Positions 16,381 through 24,859 of a DNA stretch of 64,000 bases are shown piece after piece. Origin of the DNA: Candidatus Krumholzibacteriia bacterium (GTDB taxonomy: Bacteria > Krumholzibacteriota > Krumholzibacteriia > G020349025); the NCBI GenBank assembly GCA_035649275.1, contig DASRJW010000097.1:1-64000 (forward strand), in the 5' to 3' direction. The stretch's first letter is position 1; the number at the start of each line of letters is the position of its first letter. The position numbers and the translations under genes were made by a program. The notes under the pieces are model-generated. The model was not told the origin of the DNA. It was given only the letters and a program-made list of their open reading frames with translations, and ran no database searches.

Positions 16381-17165
16381 CCACGGTTCTGGTCTGCGCC
16401 GTCGCCTGCGGTGCTTCGCTCCTCACCTTCTTTTCCGGTTTCGGTCTCGGCACGCTGTTGCTGCCGGTGTTCGCCCTCTTCTTCCCCCTTCCCGTGGCGA
16501 TCGCGGCCACGGCGCTGGTGCACCTGGCCAACAACCTCTTCAAGCTCGGTCTCATGGGGCGGCATGCGGAGAGGCGGGTCGTGCTGCGCTTCGGCGCCCC
16601 GGCGGCGGTGGCGGCGTGCGGCGGAGCCTGGTTGCTGCTGCGGCTCGCCGGCTTGCCCGCCCTCGCGACCTACCAGCTCGGTGGCAGAACCTTTACGGTG
16701 GAGCCGCTGGGTCTCGTCCTCGGCGGGCTCATCGTCTTCTTCGCCCTCTTCGACCTCCTCCCGGCCTTCACCGCGCTCCGCTTCGGCGCCCGCTTCCTCG
16801 GGCTCGGCGGCTTGCTCTCGGGTTTCTTTGGCGGCTTGTCGGGTCATCAGGGGGCGCTGCGCTCGGCCTTCCTGGCCAAGAGCGGCCTCGATCCGGAAGC
16901 CTTCGTCGGCACCGGTGTGGCTTGCGCTGTCATCGTGGACGTGGTGCGCCTGGCGGTCTACGGACTCGACCACATCACTGGTCCACTGGGCATCCTGCGG
17001 GCGGAAGGCGGTGCGAACCTCGTTGTCGCCGCGACTCTGTCGGCGTTCGCCGGGGCCTGGGTCGGGCGCAGGCTCTTGCACCAGTGGACGCGGCGCTCGA
17101 TGCAACGTCTCGTCGGCGCCATGCTGCTTCTTCTCGCTCTCGGTATCGGTCTCGGACTGGTGTAG
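16377..17165 (+). CDS. TSUP (TauE/SafE) family permease
   Basis: 262 residues with about seven or eight hydrophobic helices. It shows the TSUP hallmarks: GFGLGTLLLPVFALFFPLPVAIAATALVHLANNL near the N-terminus and GLLSGFFGGLSGHQGALRSAFL at the start of the second half, the repeated G-x-x-G-F/L-x-G motif. The family moves sulfite, sulfoacetate or related anions across the inner membrane. ATG 16377 overlaps the preceding stop (ATGA). With the persulfide-dioxygenase-like gene nearby, export of a sulfur oxyanion is plausible but not shown. Confidence 0.8.
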   Translation: MTTVLVCAVACGASLLTFFSGFGLGTLLLPVFALFFPLPVAIAATALVHLANNLFKLGLMGRHAERRVVLRFGAPAAVAACGGAWLLLRLAGLPALATYQLGGRTFTVEPLGLVLGGLIVFFALFDLLPAFTALRFGARFLGLGGLLSGFFGGLSGHQGALRSAFLAKSGLDPEAFVGTGVACAVIVDVVRLAVYGLDHITGPLGILRAEGGANLVVAATLSAFAGAWVGRRLLHQWTRRSMQRLVGAMLLLLALGIGLGLV

Positions 17166-17212
17166 CGCCGAGCAAACACCGCTCTCCTCGGGGCAATCGA
17201 CTCAAGCGCAGT

Positions 17213-17223
17213 GACAAGTTGTC
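17213..17223. promoter_or_regulatory. Palindrome GACAA-G-TTGTC
   Basis: A perfect 11-base palindrome between the TSUP gene and the metalloprotease gene. It shares GACA-N3-TGTC with the palindrome at 12106-12120. It could be an operator for the downstream protease gene, 156 bases away, but no promoter was recognised next to it. Confidence 0.25.
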
Positions 17224-17378
17224 CCGGGATCTGGCGCAAACCGCTGCAGGCTTGTCGGGCCCGCAGCGGCCCGTTACCATCGTGTTAGCCCCAGATTGGA
17301 AACCATTCGGCCCTATTGCCCACGCGGCGGAGTCCCCCTCCGCACATTGCTGGTTTCCCTTTTCTCGGGAGTGTCCGA

Positions 17379-20300
17379 GTGCCGCGAAGTCGCGCCCGGC
17401 GAGCATGGTGGTTCGCTGCTCTACTCTTCCTTCCTGCGGTGCGGGAAGCACAGGCTTTCCATGCCTCCAGCGACGAGACTCCGGAGGTCCAGCGCACCGA
17501 CCCCGCCAGCGTGCGCAACTCGTCGAACCAGTGGAAGCTGACGCGCGACGACCCGCGCCTCGATGACTTCCGCGACACCTACGGCGAAGGCTGGCGCGTG
17601 CGCTGGAACGAGCTCGCCCGGACGCCGCACCGCGCCTTCGGCGGCCGGATCGCGGCGTCGGCGGTCGGGCCGGCCACGGGGGCGCCGCGCGACGCGGCGA
17701 CCGTAGCCGCTCTGGCAGAAGCCTTCGTCCGCGGCCACACGGCGCTCCTCGGCCTCCATTGGGAGGACTTGCGGCCGCAGCGCCTCGAATTCCGCGGTGG
17801 GCGCTGGGTCGTCATCCTGCAGCAGTGGACTCAGGGCATCGAGATGGTGGGCGGGCGGGTGGATCTGCGCTTCACACCAGCGGGTGATCTCGTTCTCTTC
17901 GGCTCCGACGCCTATCCGGTGCCGGCGGCGTGGACCGGAAGCCTCGGCGCCGACGCTTGCATCCAGGCGGCCTTGCAAGGCATGCCGAGCGGGACGTTGC
18001 CGCACACGGGCGCGCCCGAAGCGGTGTTCCTCCCCATGCTCGCCGGCGAACCGCTGCCTCCCGGAGTGCGCAAGACGGCACCGGCCGCGAACCTCGGACC
18101 GGAGGCGCTGCGGGTACGGCCGGCGTACCGGCTGCATCTCAAGACGCTCGACCCGCCGGGCGATTGGGAAACCTACGTGGATGCGGAGACCGGCAGCGTT
18201 CTCTGGCGCTTCGACCGCGTGCACACCTTGACCGGACATTTGAGCGGTGACGTGCACCCACTGCAGGGAACGGCGCCGCTCGCCTCGCTCGCCTTCGGTG
18301 CGGCGGAGATCTTCTGCGGCGCGGTGCGCGATACCGTGGCAGCCTACGGCTTCGAAAGCGGCGCCGCAGGTTGGAGCGCACAGACGCCGTGGGCCTTGTC
18401 CGGCGAATCCGTGCACGGCGGCACCCAAGCCTGGAGCGACAGCCCAGGGGCCAACTACGCCGACTACCGCAACGTGTCGCTCACCTCGCCGAAGCTCGAC
18501 ATCCGCGGCGTGCACGATCCGGTGCTCAGCTTCTGGACCCGCGTCGAGGTCGAGGACACCTGGGACTTCCTCTACGTCGAGGGCTCGGCGGACAACGGCA
18601 GCACCTGGCGCACTCTCATGGCGCTGAGCGGCACGGCGGCGTGGCACGAGGAGCGCATCGACCTGTCGGCGTTCACCGACACGCGCGACCTACGGCTCCG
18701 CTTCCGGCTGTTCAGCGACGGCGCGGTGAACGCCGCCGGCTGCTGGGTCGACGACGTCGTCGTCGCGCGCTTGGGTTCGACGGTCACGGCTCCGGACGGA
18801 AGCTTCGCCGTCGTCGGGACCGGCGGGGATTCCACCCTGGTGACGCGGATGCGCGGCCCCTACGCGCAAGTGTTCAACCGCGGAGCCGGCGGTGTCCAAG
18901 CCACCTTGACGGCGCCGCCCACGGGCGCCCTCACCCTGCACTGGGGCAGCGGCAACTCGCGCGCCGACGAGCGCGACACCTTCCACGCCCTGAACGCCGG
19001 ACGCGCCCGTCTTGCCTCCATCGATCCGGCCTTCGTGGAGCTGGACCAGCCGCTGCCGGTGTTCGTCGGCACCTCCTTCTGCAACGCCTACTACGGCGGC
19101 TGGCAGATCGTCGTGGGGGCCGGTGGGACGGGATGCGCCGATCTCGGCCTGTGGGAATCGGTGGTGGTGCACGAGTACGGCCATGCGATCACCGATCACG
19201 TTTACGGCGTTGCCGGCGATCCACCCAGCGACATGCACGAGGCCTTCTCGGACTACTTCGCCGCCAGCCTGAGCGGCGAGCCGCGGATCGGTCCGGGCAT
19301 CCTCGGCACCGGGACCGTCTTCCGCAGCATCGACAACGAGCTCCGCGCTCCCGAGGACGTCTCGGGAGAAGCCCACATCGACGGCACCATCCTGGCGGGG
19401 GCCCTCTGGGATCTACGCAGTCGTTTGTGGCCGCAAGTGGATCTGGCGGATTCGCTCTTCCACTTCGCCCGTTACGGGGCGCCGAAGAACTTCGAGGACT
19501 ATTACCTCGACCTCCTCGGCGTGGATGACGACGACGGCAATCTGGGCAACGGCACGCCGCATCTCGAGAGCATCCGCTCCGCCTTCGGCGACCACGGCAT
19601 CGGCACGGGCCCGGAGTTCGAGACGGTGCAGCTCGCGGTGCAGGACGCTGGCGGCAACGGCGACGGCCGTCTCGATGGGGGGGAGACGGCGCAGTTGCGC
19701 CTCACGCTGCGGAACTACGGCGGCAGCGAGACCGGCGTGTACGTCAAGATCGCGACCGCCGTTCCGGGTGTGGCCATCGGCGTCGACAGCGTCCCCTGCG
19801 GCAGCGTCGGTGCCGGGGCAGAAATCGTGGCGCCTTCGCTGTTCCAGGTGAGCATCGATCCCGGCGTGGCAGCCGGCACCGCCGTCGTCTTGGAGATCGA
19901 GATCCATTCCAGCCAGGGCGTGAACGGCGGCACCTTCATGCTGCCCGTGGGCTATGTTCCCATTCTCTTCGTCGACGACGATCGGGGCATGAACTTCGAG
20001 ACCTGGTTCACCACGAGCCTGGCTCGCCTCGGACAGAAATGTCTGCGCTGGGACGCGGGCACGCTCGGCAGCCCCTCGGCGGAGCAGATGGCCCGTTACC
20101 GCGCCGTCGTCTGGTCCACGGGGAACGACCGCCGCAACACCCTCACTCCGGCGGATCAGGAAGAGCTGGCCGCCTATCTCGGCGCCGGGGGACGTTTGTT
20201 CCTGACCGGCGAGGACATCGGCGAGGACCTGTGGAAGGGGAGCGGCGGCGTCGCCACGCCGGCGGACAAGGCCTTCTACGAAAACTGGCTGCGCGCCAAG

Positions 20301-21215
20301 GTCAACATCGAGAGCGAGGGCGCGCCGGCAGTGCAAGGCTTGGCCGGGGATCCGCTCAGCGCCGGACTGGCGCTCACCTTGAACGGCGGCACGGGCGCCA
20401 ACAATCTCAACAGCTGCTCGTCCTTGCTGCCGGTGAACGGCTCGGTCGAGTGCATGCGCTACAGCAACGGCCACACCGCGGCGTTGCGCTACGACGGAGT
20501 CTACCGGCTCGTCTACGCCGGCTTCGGCTTCGAGGGCCTGAACAGCGTGTCGCAGCGCGACACCCTGATGGCCCGCACGCTCCGCTGGCTCTCTCCGCCC
20601 GAGGCGACGCCGCCCAGCGTCGCGCTGGTGCAGCCGAACGGCGGTGAACATCTCCTCGGGGCGAGCTCCACCCCCATCCGCTGGACCGCCACCGACGCCG
20701 TGGCCGTGACCGCGGTGAACCTGCGGCTTTCGACCGACGGCGGCCAGAGCTTCACCACCATCGCCGCCGGTCTCCCCAACAGCTTCACCTATTCCTGGAA
20801 CATCCCCGACCTGAACTCCAGCTCCTGTCTCCTCCGCATCGAGGCGCTGGACCCTTCGGGGAACGTGGGTAGCGACGTGAGCGACGCGCCCTTCGCCATC
20901 ACCAGGCCGACGGATGTGGCGGTGGCGGTGCCGCTTCGCTTCGCTCTGCACGGGGCCATGCCGAATCCCTTCAATCCCGTCACGACCCTCTGCTTCGATC
21001 TGCCTCGCGCCGCCCGCGTCCGGCTGGAGATCCTCGCCCCGAACGGCAGGCGGGTGCGGACGTTGGTCGCCGGTGAGTTCTTGCAGCCGGGGAGATTGCA
21101 GCGGCTTTGGGACGGCCTCGATGACCACGGCCGCAGCGTGGCGTCCGGTGTCTTCCTCGTCCACCTGCAAGCCGACGGCTTCACGGCGGCGCGCAAGATC
21201 CAGCTGCTGCGCTAG
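17379..21215 (+). CDS. Secreted thermolysin-like metalloprotease with FlgD-like C-terminus
   Basis: 1278 residues. A signal peptide (RARRAWWFAALLFLP ... AQAFHA) is followed by FTP/PepSY-type propeptide regions (HTALLGLHWEDLRPQRLEF, then YVDAETGSVLWRFDRVHT). An inserted beta-sandwich (FESGAAGWSAQTPW ... GCWVDDVVV) resembles the domain of immune-inhibitor-A proteases. The zinc site is HEYGH (His598, Glu599, His602) with Glu621 in HEAFSDYF, as in M4/M36 peptidases. Later come a DUF-like region with FVDDDRGMNFETWF, an Ig-like domain (PSVALVQPNGGEHLLG) and the FlgD-like domain (AMPNPFNPVTTLCFDL ... LAPNGRRVRTL). GTG 17379 is preceded by GGGAG at seven bases. It is likely an extracellular, self-activating protease. 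Confidence 0.9.
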   Translation: MPRSRARRAWWFAALLFLPAVREAQAFHASSDETPEVQRTDPASVRNSSNQWKLTRDDPRLDDFRDTYGEGWRVRWNELARTPHRAFGGRIAASAVGPATGAPRDAATVAALAEAFVRGHTALLGLHWEDLRPQRLEFRGGRWVVILQQWTQGIEMVGGRVDLRFTPAGDLVLFGSDAYPVPAAWTGSLGADACIQAALQGMPSGTLPHTGAPEAVFLPMLAGEPLPPGVRKTAPAANLGPEALRVRPAYRLHLKTLDPPGDWETYVDAETGSVLWRFDRVHTLTGHLSGDVHPLQGTAPLASLAFGAAEIFCGAVRDTVAAYGFESGAAGWSAQTPWALSGESVHGGTQAWSDSPGANYADYRNVSLTSPKLDIRGVHDPVLSFWTRVEVEDTWDFLYVEGSADNGSTWRTLMALSGTAAWHEERIDLSAFTDTRDLRLRFRLFSDGAVNAAGCWVDDVVVARLGSTVTAPDGSFAVVGTGGDSTLVTRMRGPYAQVFNRGAGGVQATLTAPPTGALTLHWGSGNSRADERDTFHALNAGRARLASIDPAFVELDQPLPVFVGTSFCNAYYGGWQIVVGAGGTGCADLGLWESVVVHEYGHAITDHVYGVAGDPPSDMHEAFSDYFAASLSGEPRIGPGILGTGTVFRSIDNELRAPEDVSGEAHIDGTILAGALWDLRSRLWPQVDLADSLFHFARYGAPKNFEDYYLDLLGVDDDDGNLGNGTPHLESIRSAFGDHGIGTGPEFETVQLAVQDAGGNGDGRLDGGETAQLRLTLRNYGGSETGVYVKIATAVPGVAIGVDSVPCGSVGAGAEIVAPSLFQVSIDPGVAAGTAVVLEIEIHSSQGVNGGTFMLPVGYVPILFVDDDRGMNFETWFTTSLARLGQKCLRWDAGTLGSPSAEQMARYRAVVWSTGNDRRNTLTPADQEELAAYLGAGGRLFLTGEDIGEDLWKGSGGVATPADKAFYENWLRAKVNIESEGAPAVQGLAGDPLSAGLALTLNGGTGANNLNSCSSLLPVNGSVECMRYSNGHTAALRYDGVYRLVYAGFGFEGLNSVSQRDTLMARTLRWLSPPEATPPSVALVQPNGGEHLLGASSTPIRWTATDAVAVTAVNLRLSTDGGQSFTTIAAGLPNSFTYSWNIPDLNSSSCLLRIEALDPSGNVGSDVSDAPFAITRPTDVAVAVPLRFALHGAMPNPFNPVTTLCFDLPRAARVRLEILAPNGRRVRTLVAGEFLQPGRLQRLWDGLDDHGRSVASGVFLVHLQADGFTAARKIQLLR

Positions 21216-21500
21216 ACTCGACCGCGCGTTCCGTTCGTCCGCGACCCGGGGACAACGAGCGGCTGTCGCGGCGGAGCATGGGGTTCGTGTGGGGCCGCTG
21301 GCGACACTACGGGCTCGCCCTGCTCTATCCGCTCCTCGTGCTCGGGGCGCTCACGCTCATTGCAGCCGCAGCGGATCTCACCTGCAGCGGCGGCAGCGAA
21401 GTTCCTTCCCCTCTCTTTCTCGTCACCGTCTCCGCGTTCTCCCGCCGGCACCTGACACCGTGAGAACGGCCGGCCTCCGTCGCCACGAGCGGCTCAAAGA

Positions 21501-23579
21501 CTATCGACTCAGTACCATCTTCCGCGCCGTGGTGAAGCCGGGTGTCGTGAGGCGTAGGACGTAGACCCCCGAGGCCGCTTCGCTTCCTTCGCTGTCGCGC
21601 CCGTCCCAGCGCGTCACGTGCTCCAGGCCTGACTTCTCCTCGCCGTCCACGAGGACGCGGACGAGACGTCCGGCCACGTCGTACACCGCGAGAAGCACGG
21701 GGCCGCCGGTTTCCAGGGTGTAGTGGATCTCCGTCTGCGGGTTGAACGGGTTGGGCCGATTGGGCGCGAGGAGGGTCCGCGCCGGAGCGGCGACGAGGTC
21801 GCCCTCCGCCGCGTCGGTGGGGGATCTGCGGAGCAGGATGCGAGCGTCCGAGGGCGTCACATACTCACTGGTGACGAAAGAGCCGTCGAACACATCCGAA
21901 CCTGGCACCTGCAGGCGCCGGAACCTCCCTCCGAGTGGTACGAAGCGCGTCATGTTGGTGTAGTTGAGTAGGACGATGCCGTTCTCGAAGTCACGGCGGA
22001 AGAGCGCCGTGTCGCCGCGCCGGAGCGAGACGTCGTCCAGCCAGACGCTCCCGGGGGCCTCGACGAGGAAGTCCAGCCCCGCGGCGCTGTTGCCGTTGGC
22101 ATGGAAGGATGTGTCGAAACGCCTCCAGGTCGGTTGCAAGCGCAGCCGGCGCGGGCCCCAGCAGGTCTGGTTCTCACAGCCATCGCCGTACAGTTGCACC
22201 ACGATCTCGCCGCTCCCTCGCGCCCAGAAGGAGAGCGTGTAGGCCTCGTGCTGGGCGAGGGCGACGGGGTGCTGCCAGACCTTGAACATCCCCGGGCTCG
22301 TCACCCGCTGCACATCGATGCGCAGCGACTGCGGCGCCGAGTGGAAGCTGGTGGCGTCGGCGCGGAGAGTCCCTTGGGCGCTGAACCCCATGCCCAGCCA
22401 ACCCGTGGTGCCGAGGCTGAAATCCGGATTTGCCAGCACCTCCGGCCCCTCCGGTGCGAGCAGGCGATAGGGTGGACCGAGCGGCTGTCCCAAGTAGCCC
22501 TTGCCGCGGCCGGCATTGTCGTACTCCGGCTCCCACCACAGGTTGGCGTTGCCGTTGTGGCCTGCATCGAGGCTGTAGTAGCCGGAGCCGAGCAGACTGG
22601 AGACGAAGGTGAAGCGTTTGTGACGCTCGAAACTGGGGGTGCGCAGCGGTTCCCACCTGCTGCCCCAGGCCTCGGTGTTGAGGATGGAGAACGGATAGGG
22701 CTGGGTGCGGAACGGAGCGGCGGCGTAGCCCGCGATGTCGTCCCACATCTCGCGGTTCCAGTTGTAGCCGTACGGGTTGTCGTAGTCGACGCCGGCATAC
22801 CCGGAGGGGAAGTACTCGTAGAGCGTCCCGTTCAGCCACTGGAAGTAGTCGCTGGCGGCGTTGGAAATGAGAGCCAAGGGACGAGTGCGGTAGGCCTCGA
22901 TGTCGTCGAAGCGCTGGCGCAGCTCCGTCGCGATGGCGGTGAGGCCTTCGTGCCAGAGGGCGTCGAGACGCTCCGGCGAGTCCGGGACCCCGTCACAGCC
23001 GCTCGGGTTGTGGGTCGGGTTGCAGTCCGAATCGAGCCGCCGGTGCTGTTGTTGCCAGGAGATCTGCCGCCAGAAGTTGTCCAGATAGACACCGTCGAGC
23101 TGCGGGCGCTCCAGGACGAGACCCACGACGTGCTCCACCCAGAAATGCCGCCAGGAGCCGAGCGCCCCTTGGGGAGCGAGAGAGGTGACATTCACCATGC
23201 CCGTCCCGTACCAATCCGAGGCGATGCGGCCGTCGCTGTCGTACCACCAGAGATCCTCGGCGGTGACGTAGGACAAGTTGATCCCGGACCAGCGCGTGGC
23301 CGGCTGGCGCGATACTTCGTAGGCGAGGACGTAGACGAAGATCTTGATCTTCGGATTGAGTGAGCGCAGGCGTTCGAGCTGCGCCGGCGTCCAGCTCTCG
23401 TTGAGAACCACCGCGTCCCAGCGCGAGAGCGCTGCGATGGTCGCGTCGTCCACCTCGCCGGAGAGGTAGACGTTGACGAGGTGGGGATAGGGCGGCTCCG
23501 TTTGCGCCCGCGCCGAGGCCGACAAGAGGAGGAAGAGTGCCAACGTGGAGCACAGACGCCGGGCTACCCTTTTCATCAT
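21501..23579 (-). CDS. Putative secreted glycoside hydrolase with FlgD-like C-terminus
   Basis: 692 residues with a signal peptide (MMKRVARRLCSTLALFLLLSASARA). The main domain looks like a TIM-barrel glycosidase-like protein of the GHL15-type: YPHLVNVYLSGEVDDATIAALSRWDAVVLNE, IKIFVYVLAYE, LDGVYLDNFWRQISW and FEYFPSGYAG-like segments (here LYEYFPSGYAG). A carbohydrate-binding-like beta-sandwich follows (PEVLANPDFSLGTTGWLGMGF ... VWLDDVSL), then the FlgD-like domain (NRPNPFNPQTEIHYTL ... VYDVAGRLVRVL). No enzyme in this group has a firmly known substrate that I can apply here. ATG 23579 is chosen because a G-rich stretch precedes it; the ATG three bases downstream is equivalent. It converges with the metalloprotease gene; the 285 bases between hold nothing certain. 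Confidence 0.75.
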   Translation of the reverse strand: MMKRVARRLCSTLALFLLLSASARAQTEPPYPHLVNVYLSGEVDDATIAALSRWDAVVLNESWTPAQLERLRSLNPKIKIFVYVLAYEVSRQPATRWSGINLSYVTAEDLWWYDSDGRIASDWYGTGMVNVTSLAPQGALGSWRHFWVEHVVGLVLERPQLDGVYLDNFWRQISWQQQHRRLDSDCNPTHNPSGCDGVPDSPERLDALWHEGLTAIATELRQRFDDIEAYRTRPLALISNAASDYFQWLNGTLYEYFPSGYAGVDYDNPYGYNWNREMWDDIAGYAAAPFRTQPYPFSILNTEAWGSRWEPLRTPSFERHKRFTFVSSLLGSGYYSLDAGHNGNANLWWEPEYDNAGRGKGYLGQPLGPPYRLLAPEGPEVLANPDFSLGTTGWLGMGFSAQGTLRADATSFHSAPQSLRIDVQRVTSPGMFKVWQHPVALAQHEAYTLSFWARGSGEIVVQLYGDGCENQTCWGPRRLRLQPTWRRFDTSFHANGNSAAGLDFLVEAPGSVWLDDVSLRRGDTALFRRDFENGIVLLNYTNMTRFVPLGGRFRRLQVPGSDVFDGSFVTSEYVTPSDARILLRRSPTDAAEGDLVAAPARTLLAPNRPNPFNPQTEIHYTLETGGPVLLAVYDVAGRLVRVLVDGEEKSGLEHVTRWDGRDSEGSEAASGVYVLRLTTPGFTTARKMVLSR

Positions 23580-23931
23580 GCCACCCCCGACAGCTGCGCA
23601 CCGCCGCCCATGACGAAAAAGAAGGCCCAGACTACACCGACCCGCGGTGGCGGCGAGAGCCTTTTTCACCCGCTCCTGGCTTGGTCCGGCTCGACGCATG
23701 AGAATCGCGACACCGCAGAAGGCAGGGAGGGCAGCAGGTAGTGCTGCGTCGGTAGATCTACGCCGTTCGAGCCACCAGGTGCGCTTCGGCAACACTCCGC
23801 TGTAGCCTAGGCAGTCACCGCCGGTGGGGTCGCTGGAACTGGCGGGGGATGGGCCTGGACCGAAGCTTGCAGCGAGGAGCATCGGAAGTGTCCGCCCCTG
23901 AGACCAGCTACCATCCTCGAGGGAGGCCGTC
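23580..23931. other. Divergent intergenic region, no gene seen
   Basis: Lies between the minus-strand glycosidase-like gene and the plus-strand gene at 23932. No convincing reading frame, RNA or perfect -35/-10 pair was recognised. It must hold the promoters for both genes. Confidence 0.5.
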
Positions 23932-24741
23932 ATGCGGGGGCACGTATTCTTTTTGCGTGTGTTACCGGCCCGGCTGGAACGACTCTCTCCGCCCCTAGCG
24001 CGATCACCGAGAGCCCTCTCCGCTTCGTGGGGTGCTCTGCTGTTCCTCGTCGCGCTCGCCTCCACGCTCTCCCGCGCCCAAGCAGAGAACCCGTCCCTCG
24101 GCTCCCGCGATGTCCGGCACGACGTGGCCAGTCGGGACATGGCGGGCCAGGACGTTTCGGGTGTCGCCGCCTGGAGTGCGGACCTGCAGGCTCCTGCAGG
24201 CGTGGGGTGGACGAGCATGGAGACCCAAGGCACGGCCGACGATCCGACGGCGACGCCGACGCTCGCCGCCCTGCCCGCGGGGCCGAAGTCCCCGGGGGTG
24301 GCCTTCGCCTGGGCCTTCGGCGCCACGCTCGTTGGATGGGGCATCGCTGGCACCGGCATCGCCATCGAGAACGCCGGCCTCTTCTTCCTCGGTGAGGCCG
24401 TGTCGGCCGTGGGTCCCAGCGCCGGCCATTTTTACGCCGGCGAGAGCAGCCACGGCATCATGGGCTCGGTGGTCCGTGGCATCGGGCTCTTGAGCGCCGA
24501 CATCGGCCTCGTCATGGCGTTCCAGGGCAGCTTCGACGGGTCTTCCAGCAGCGAGGACTCTGGCGCCGTGCTCTTTTACACCGGCCTCGCCGTCTCCGCT
24601 GGTCTGGGCCTCTACGACTGGATCGACGCGCCGCGCGCCGCCCAACGCGCCAACAGCAGAGCGGTTTTGGAACTTGGCCTCGCGCCGCTGGCGCCGGGCC
24701 AAGGGGGCTCGCTCGCTTTGGCGCTCACCCGCAGGTTCTGA
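23932..24741 (+). CDS. Exported or membrane protein of unknown function
   Basis: 269 residues, not recognised. An N-terminal hydrophobic segment ending in ASTLSRAQA looks like a signal sequence after an unusually long basic leader. The middle is hydrophilic and low in complexity. The second half has three or four glycine-rich hydrophobic segments (SPGVAFAWAFGATLVGWGIAG, SVVRGIGLLSADIGLVMAF, AVLFYTGLAVSAGLGLYDW), a pattern seen in small outer-membrane-associated or inner-membrane proteins with a terminal DAPRAAxRxN stretch. The end, LALALTRRF, could be a beta-strand signature of an outer-membrane protein. GGGAGG five bases before ATG 23932 supports this start. Confidence 0.6.
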   Translation: MRGHVFFLRVLPARLERLSPPLARSPRALSASWGALLFLVALASTLSRAQAENPSLGSRDVRHDVASRDMAGQDVSGVAAWSADLQAPAGVGWTSMETQGTADDPTATPTLAALPAGPKSPGVAFAWAFGATLVGWGIAGTGIAIENAGLFFLGEAVSAVGPSAGHFYAGESSHGIMGSVVRGIGLLSADIGLVMAFQGSFDGSSSSEDSGAVLFYTGLAVSAGLGLYDWIDAPRAAQRANSRAVLELGLAPLAPGQGGSLALALTRRF

Positions 24742-24859
24742 CCGCACTCCGCTCCACACCCGGACCTTGCTGTTCGTCGCTTTTGCTGTTAGAGCATGCG
24801 TGCCATGAAACGGCAGGCTTCCCGATAGCGCTCGACCTCGAGCGGACCAGGAGATCTCG

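Noticed and set aside
21278-21463. Short + frame of 61 residues with a hydrophobic stretch between two convergent genes
   Set aside because: Only a weak purine-rich stretch precedes the ATG, no family is recognised, and such frames arise easily in GC-rich DNA. It may be a small membrane protein, but the evidence is too thin to list it.
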